64,000 nucleotides of DNA. It comes from Gallalistipes aquisgranensis. GTDB taxonomy: Bacteria > Bacteroidota > Bacteroidia > Bacteroidales > Rikenellaceae. The stretch is from NCBI RefSeq assembly GCF_014982715.1, contig NZ_JADCJY010000002.1, positions 558,001-622,000 on the forward strand, read 5' to 3'. Positions 59,702-64,000 of the stretch are shown piece by piece. Positions within the stretch are counted from its first letter, which is position 1, and each line of letters opens with the position of its first letter. The notes beneath the pieces were generated by a model. The model was not told where the DNA came from. It saw only the letters and a program-made list of their open reading frames with translations, and made no database searches. Made by a program: the position numbers and the translations under genes.

Positions 59702-59716
59702 TTCTGAGTCGATGTG

Positions 59717-61342
59717 TTATTTCCAGTTCGGGTTCTGTACGATCACCTGTTTGCTCTGGGCGATGTCGTTGGTCGGAATGGGGTAGAGGTAGTCCCTCTC
59801 CGGATTGAAGAAACGACCGCTCTTCTGCTGGACGATGATCAGCTTGTCGGGCGAGAGGTTCTCGTCGAGCGTCTCCTCGGTTTTGGAGCCCCACTCTCCC
59901 TGGATGAACTTCGCTCCGTAGAGTTCCTGCGGCAGAACCTCCTCCGCCGTTTTCCAACGGATCAGGTCGTCGTACCGGAATCCTTCGAGGGCCAGTTCCA
60001 CCGAGCGCTCCCGCCGGATCTCGGTCCGCATGTCGAGCTGGTGTTCGGTGACGAAGTCGTTGGTCAGCTTCACGCCGAATCCCACCCGGCCGCGCAGCTG
60101 GTTGACCGTCAGCTCCAGATCGTCGTCCGAAATGGAGCCGTCGTGTTCGAATTTGGCTTCCGCATAGATCAGCAGGACTTCGGCATAGCGGATGAGCGGG
60201 CAGTCCAGCGTCGAGGGCTGGTCCTGTTCGCCGGTTCTGATGACGAATTTATGGGTGCCGAAGCCCGTCTTGGACTGTTCGTAGGGCGTGAAGTTGTAGT
60301 TGTGGTAGAAGAGCTCCCCCCTGCGGGCCATCGTCTGCACGAGCCGCGGATCCCGGGCGTCCATGTAGTCGTTGTAGGTCACCTCGTTGGCGGGATTGTC
60401 CTGGTAGGGAAGCCCCTCGTCCGTGAGGTAGAGGTTGAGGAAGTTCCGCGTGACGCCGAAATTGGCGAAATATTGGTAGGCGTAGTTGTGCGTCACCAGC
60501 AGGTTGTCGGGGAAACCGTACACCTTCACGAAGATGTTTTCCGTGTTTCCGGCGCCCTCTCCCTCGTACACGAAGAGGTCCTTGTAGGGCGTGCTCCCTT
60601 TCTTGTACAGCGTGTGCTCTTTCGTTTCCATGATTTCCCACGCCGTTTCGTAGGCGATTTTCAGGTCCTCTTCCGGTGTTCCGTAGCCGTGGAACTTCGC
60701 CCGGGTCCCTTCGTACAGCGCCACCCGCGCCTTCAGTGCCTTGGCTGCGCTCCAGGTGACCCGTCCGTACTGTTTGGCATCGAGTTTCGAGGGTTTCGGG
60801 AGGTATTTCGCCGCCCACTCCAGATCCGCGTAGATTTTCCGGGTGATCTCGGCCCGCGGGGTGCGCGGCAGGTAGAGCACGGGATCGTCTATGTCTCCGG
60901 CCGTGCGGTCCATGTAGGGGACGTCCCCGTATTTGCAGACGAGCAGGTGGTAGTTGTAGGCCCGGAAGAAGCGGGCTTCCGCGACGAAACGGTTGATTTC
61001 GCCCGTGGCGCTCTCTTCGGCCGGGGCGTTTTCGATGATGCGATTGGCGGCGAAGATCGACTTGTAGGGGTTGGTCCAGTCGGCGCTGGTGGCCGGCACG
61101 ATCCAGGTGCCGGAACTGATATCGTCGGGGACGGCGTTGCGGTAGAGGTCATCCGCGCGCGTGTCCCCGAATCGGTGGCCCAGCAGGCTGTAAAGCTGGT
61201 TGGCCGCGTTTTTGAAGTCGGATTCGCTTTTCCAGAACAGGGGTTCGCTCAGGGACGTTTCCGGAAAGACGTCGAGGTCGCATGCCGAAAACAGCGACAG
61301 GCATGCGCAGAGAACGGATATTTTATGAATGGTCTTTTTCAT
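59717..61342 (-). CDS. susD: SusD/RagB-family nutrient-binding lipoprotein
   Basis: The 541-residue lipoprotein (lipobox FSACDLD, Cys20) has the SusD hallmarks: ETSLSEPLFWKSESDFKNAANQLY at the N-terminus, helical TPR-like repeats, RAYNYHLLVCKYGDVPYMD and the C-terminal EIRRERSVELALEGFRYDDLIRW and NYLYPIP-type end (YLYPIPTNDIAQ). It forms a lid on the SusC barrel and captures glycans. It lies 15 bases after the SusC stop. Confidence 0.93.
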   Translation of the reverse strand: MKKTIHKISVLCACLSLFSACDLDVFPETSLSEPLFWKSESDFKNAANQLYSLLGHRFGDTRADDLYRNAVPDDISSGTWIVPATSADWTNPYKSIFAANRIIENAPAEESATGEINRFVAEARFFRAYNYHLLVCKYGDVPYMDRTAGDIDDPVLYLPRTPRAEITRKIYADLEWAAKYLPKPSKLDAKQYGRVTWSAAKALKARVALYEGTRAKFHGYGTPEEDLKIAYETAWEIMETKEHTLYKKGSTPYKDLFVYEGEGAGNTENIFVKVYGFPDNLLVTHNYAYQYFANFGVTRNFLNLYLTDEGLPYQDNPANEVTYNDYMDARDPRLVQTMARRGELFYHNYNFTPYEQSKTGFGTHKFVIRTGEQDQPSTLDCPLIRYAEVLLIYAEAKFEHDGSISDDDLELTVNQLRGRVGFGVKLTNDFVTEHQLDMRTEIRRERSVELALEGFRYDDLIRWKTAEEVLPQELYGAKFIQGEWGSKTEETLDENLSPDKLIIVQQKSGRFFNPERDYLYPIPTNDIAQSKQVIVQNPNWK

Positions 61343-61357
61343 AATGGCCGGATCGGT

Positions 61358-64000
61358 TTAAAAGGTGAGGTTGAGTCCGAACGATACGGAACGGAAGAAT
61401 GCATACCACTCCTGACTGCTGGCGATGGCCGGAGCCTCCGGATCGAACGATTTCCAGGTGTTCGTCCATTCGTAGAGGTTGTCGCCGGAGACGTAGACGT
61501 TGAGGTTCTCGATGAAGCTTTTCTTGATCGGAATGGTGTACCCGATCTGTATGTTTTTCAGCCGGATGTACGATCCGTCCTGGATCCAGCGGTCCGAGGG
61601 CTTGTAGTTGTAGGAGCCTCCCTTGTACACGGGCCGCGGGAAGAAGGCGTCGCGGTTGTCTGGCGTCCAGTAGTCGCGGTGGAAATCCACGGCCTGGTAG
61701 AGGGAGCCCGCGGTCGGGTTCAGGGTCTCCTCGTCCAGCAGGAATTTCCGTTTCCCGACTCCCTGGAGCATGACCGAGAAGCTGAACCGTTTCCACTCGA
61801 AGCCCAGGTTGAGCCCGAAGGTGTAGCGCGGGTCGGTGGTGCCCAGCACGACCAGGTCGCCGGGATTGGCGGGCGTACCGTCGCCGATGGTGATGTTGGG
61901 GTCGTCGTCCCGGTTGACGTAGATCACGTCGCCGGCGCCGGTGAGGCTCTTGCCCGGCTGGTAGTTGGCCACTTCGCTCGAGGGTTTCTCCTGGAAGAGC
62001 CCGTTGGTCCGGTAGCCCCAGATCGTGTTCATGGGGTAGCCCTGCAACAGCTGCACGATCCCTTCGCCCACGATGTTCTCCCCTTCGTACTTCACCAGCT
62101 TGTTCTGGCTGTCGGAGAGGTTGAACGACACGAAGTAGTTGAAGTCCTTTCCGATGCGGTCTCTCCACGTGATCTCGAACTCCCATCCCCAGGTCTTCAG
62201 TTCACCCACGTTGAGGTAGGGGACGTTCACTCCGATCAGCGAAGGGACCCACTTGGTCTGGGAGAGCATGTTCTTGTTACGTTTGACGTAGTAGTCGCCG
62301 GAGAACTGGAGCCGCTGGTTCAGCAGGGCGAGGTCCAGGCCGATGTTCTGTATCTCGATCGTCTCCCAGGTCTTCTGGAGGGAGGCGAGCGTAGCGACGT
62401 AGTTCGTGGACTCCATGCCTCCGCCGAAGATGGTGGTTCCGTCTTCCACCACCGGGATATAGTCGTAGTACCCGATTGCGGTGGCGTTGCCCAGCTGTCC
62501 CCATGACGCCCGCACTTTCAGCATGTCGATGGCCTTCACGTTCCGCAGGAACCGCTCCTTGCTGACGACCCAGCCCAGGGCCACCGAGGGGAAGAGTTTC
62601 CATCGGTTCTCCGGAGCCAGGCGCGAACTGCCGTCGTAGCGCAGGTTGGCTTCGAGCAGGTATTTTTCCCGGTAGTTGTAGTTGAAGCGGCCGAACACCG
62701 ACTGCGTTTTGGACTCGCGGATCTCGTCGGCGGCTTTGGCCGAGGCCGCGTTGCCGAAGTTGAGCGAATAGATGCCGTCGGGCTGGTAGTCCTTGCTGGC
62801 GTTCATCCGGTTCAGTACGTAGTGTTCGTACTCCACGCCGGCCATCACCTGGAAGTTGTGGCGCTTGCGGATGGACCGGTCGTAGTCCAGCACGCCGCGG
62901 AACAGGTCCGTGTAGGTGTTGTCCCGCTGCTTGAGCACTCCGTTGGGGATCGTCTGCGACTGGCGGTGCAGGATGGTCCCCCGGCTGTACCAGTTGATCT
63001 GGTGGGTCTTCCGGTCGTGGAGCGCGGCCCGGTATTTCCGGGAGGCGCTGAAGGTTCCCTTGAGTCCGGGGAGCACGTTGCGCACGGTGAGCGCCAGCTG
63101 GCCCGAGAAGTCGTTGTTGACGGTGCTTCTCGTCCCGGCGTTCCGCATGATGTCGATCGGGTTGTCGGCGTCCTGCCCGGCGTAGATGTTCCCGTTGGGA
63201 ATGGGGTCCTCGTCCTGCGGGAAATAGACGGTTGAGCGGGTGCGGCTGCGGTATATCTTGGCCATCACGCCCTTCGAGGTGAAGGCGTTCTCCTTCACTT
63301 CGGAGCGGTCGCCGGTCAGCTTCAGGTCGACGGTGAGGTACCGGTTCAGCCGGGAGGTCATGTTCAGACGCATGTTCGCCCGGTCGTTGCTGTCGGGTCC
63401 GTATTTGATGAAGCCGTCCCGCTTGTAGTAGCCCATCGACAGCGAGTAGCTCAGCTGCTTGGTTCCGCCCCGCAGCGAGAGGGAGTGGCGCTGCATGTTG
63501 CTGACCGACTTGAGGCCGATGTCCACCCAGTCCGTGTTGGCGTAATAGCCCAGCTTCGTGTCGCCGGCGATCAGCGCCTCGAGGTTGGGATTCTTGTAGT
63601 ATTCCATCGACTGGTAGTCGATGATGCCCCCGTCGCTGGCGCGGGTCACGATCTCGTACTCTTCCCACGAATCGAGCCGTTTGGGCATACGCCCCTGCAT
63701 CGTGATGCTGTAAGAGCCGTTGTAGGAGACCTTTACCTTGCCGGCCTTGGCCTGCTTGGTCGTCACCAGAACCACGCCGCCCGCCGCCTTGTATCCGTAG
63801 ATCGAGGCGGAGGCCGCGTCCTTCAGCACGGAGATCGACTCGATGTCGTTCGGGTTGACCGTCTCCAGCGATCCTTCGATGCCGTCGATCAGCACGAGGG
63901 TCTCCACGTTGTTGGCTGAGGAGTATCCCCGGATCTGGAGCTGCATGCCCTCCTCGCCGGGCTGGCCGCTCTGCTGGGTCACCAGCAGGCCGGGCATTTC
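61358..64000 (-). CDS. susC: SusC/RagA-family TonB-linked outer-membrane transporter, 5' end outside
   Basis: The frame is open to the window edge, so the signal peptide, CarboxypepD_reg domain and start are missing; about 880 residues are seen. It begins within the plug domain (MQLQIRGYSSANNVETLVLIDG, SVLKDAASASIYGYKAAGGV) and ends with the outer-membrane barrel (SVSFGLNLTF, terminal Phe). Together with SusD it imports oligosaccharides across the outer membrane. It is transcribed first in the operon, and its promoter lies beyond the right edge. Confidence 0.93.
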   Translation of the reverse strand, partial: EMPGLLVTQQSGQPGEEGMQLQIRGYSSANNVETLVLIDGIEGSLETVNPNDIESISVLKDAASASIYGYKAAGGVVLVTTKQAKAGKVKVSYNGSYSITMQGRMPKRLDSWEEYEIVTRASDGGIIDYQSMEYYKNPNLEALIAGDTKLGYYANTDWVDIGLKSVSNMQRHSLSLRGGTKQLSYSLSMGYYKRDGFIKYGPDSNDRANMRLNMTSRLNRYLTVDLKLTGDRSEVKENAFTSKGVMAKIYRSRTRSTVYFPQDEDPIPNGNIYAGQDADNPIDIMRNAGTRSTVNNDFSGQLALTVRNVLPGLKGTFSASRKYRAALHDRKTHQINWYSRGTILHRQSQTIPNGVLKQRDNTYTDLFRGVLDYDRSIRKRHNFQVMAGVEYEHYVLNRMNASKDYQPDGIYSLNFGNAASAKAADEIRESKTQSVFGRFNYNYREKYLLEANLRYDGSSRLAPENRWKLFPSVALGWVVSKERFLRNVKAIDMLKVRASWGQLGNATAIGYYDYIPVVEDGTTIFGGGMESTNYVATLASLQKTWETIEIQNIGLDLALLNQRLQFSGDYYVKRNKNMLSQTKWVPSLIGVNVPYLNVGELKTWGWEFEITWRDRIGKDFNYFVSFNLSDSQNKLVKYEGENIVGEGIVQLLQGYPMNTIWGYRTNGLFQEKPSSEVANYQPGKSLTGAGDVIYVNRDDDPNITIGDGTPANPGDLVVLGTTDPRYTFGLNLGFEWKRFSFSVMLQGVGKRKFLLDEETLNPTAGSLYQAVDFHRDYWTPDNRDAFFPRPVYKGGSYNYKPSDRWIQDGSYIRLKNIQIGYTIPIKKSFIENLNVYVSGDNLYEWTNTWKSFDPEAPAIASSQEWYAFFRSVSFGLNLTF

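Noticed and set aside
59714-62506. A 930-residue plus-strand open frame.
   Set aside because: It is the complement of SusD and SusC coding sequence, with no recognisable domain; both minus-strand genes are unmistakable.

Overview
The window is a GC-rich chromosome segment from a Bacteroidales bacterium, most likely a gut Alistipes-like (Rikenellaceae) organism. This rests on SusC/SusD-type outer-membrane genes, Bacteroidota -7 promoter elements (TAnnTTTG), fimbrillin-like lipoproteins, and Bacteroidales-style copies of Lnt, YidD, DUF4271, the HemD-like protein and the YugP-type peptidase. The genus is an inference; the phylum is well supported.

Layout. (1) 1-3330: the end of a TonB-dependent receptor, then a Tat-exported Gfo/Idh/MocA oxidoreductase, a small membrane protein and an ApbE flavin transferase. 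(2) 3413-8671: a small glycan or envelope cluster with two GT2 glycosyltransferases, a polysaccharide pyruvyl transferase-like protein, an iron-sulfur F420-hydrogenase-beta-like protein and a LuxE-like acyl-activating enzyme. (3) 8728-34511: mostly core genes: trxB, an M23/LysM lipoprotein, folC-lnt, a LysE-type exporter, cmk, ispH, an S41 protease, a sensor kinase, a thioredoxin-like lipoprotein, DUF4271, a HemD-like protein, rnpA-yidD, small lipoproteins, menG/ubiE, a LolE-type permease, an SDR, a zinc peptidase, dnaG, uvrB, gtrA, tatD and dprA. (4) 34656-34726: tRNA-Cys(GCA). Its 3' end is the attachment site of an integrated element.

(5) 34729-52048: a mobilizable integrative element of about 17.3 kb, bounded by 17-bp direct repeats (34712-34728 and 52032-52048). 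All of its intact genes lie on the minus strand. From its right end it carries an integrase, a RhuM-Fic protein, two helix-turn-helix proteins, a primase/helicase pair and a MobV relaxase, with a cluster of four hairpins next to the relaxase gene (candidate oriT). Its cargo is a type I restriction-modification operon (hsdR, a T5orf172/GIY-YIG gene, hsdM, hsdS). The active hsdS is followed by three silent hsdS segments in alternating orientations and a second, shorter tyrosine recombinase. Inverted repeats lie at the segment borders. This is a phase-variable specificity shufflon and the most interesting system in the window.

(6) 52049-53177: AT-rich DNA with an orphan gene and a truncated DUF6236-like fragment, possibly debris of an older insertion at the same tRNA. 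(7) 53522-64000: a polysaccharide-utilization-type operon on the minus strand: SusC (5' end outside the window), SusD, a surface lipoprotein, a large secreted glycoside-hydrolase-like protein, a fimbrillin-like lipoprotein and a shorter secreted paralogue of its C-terminal half.
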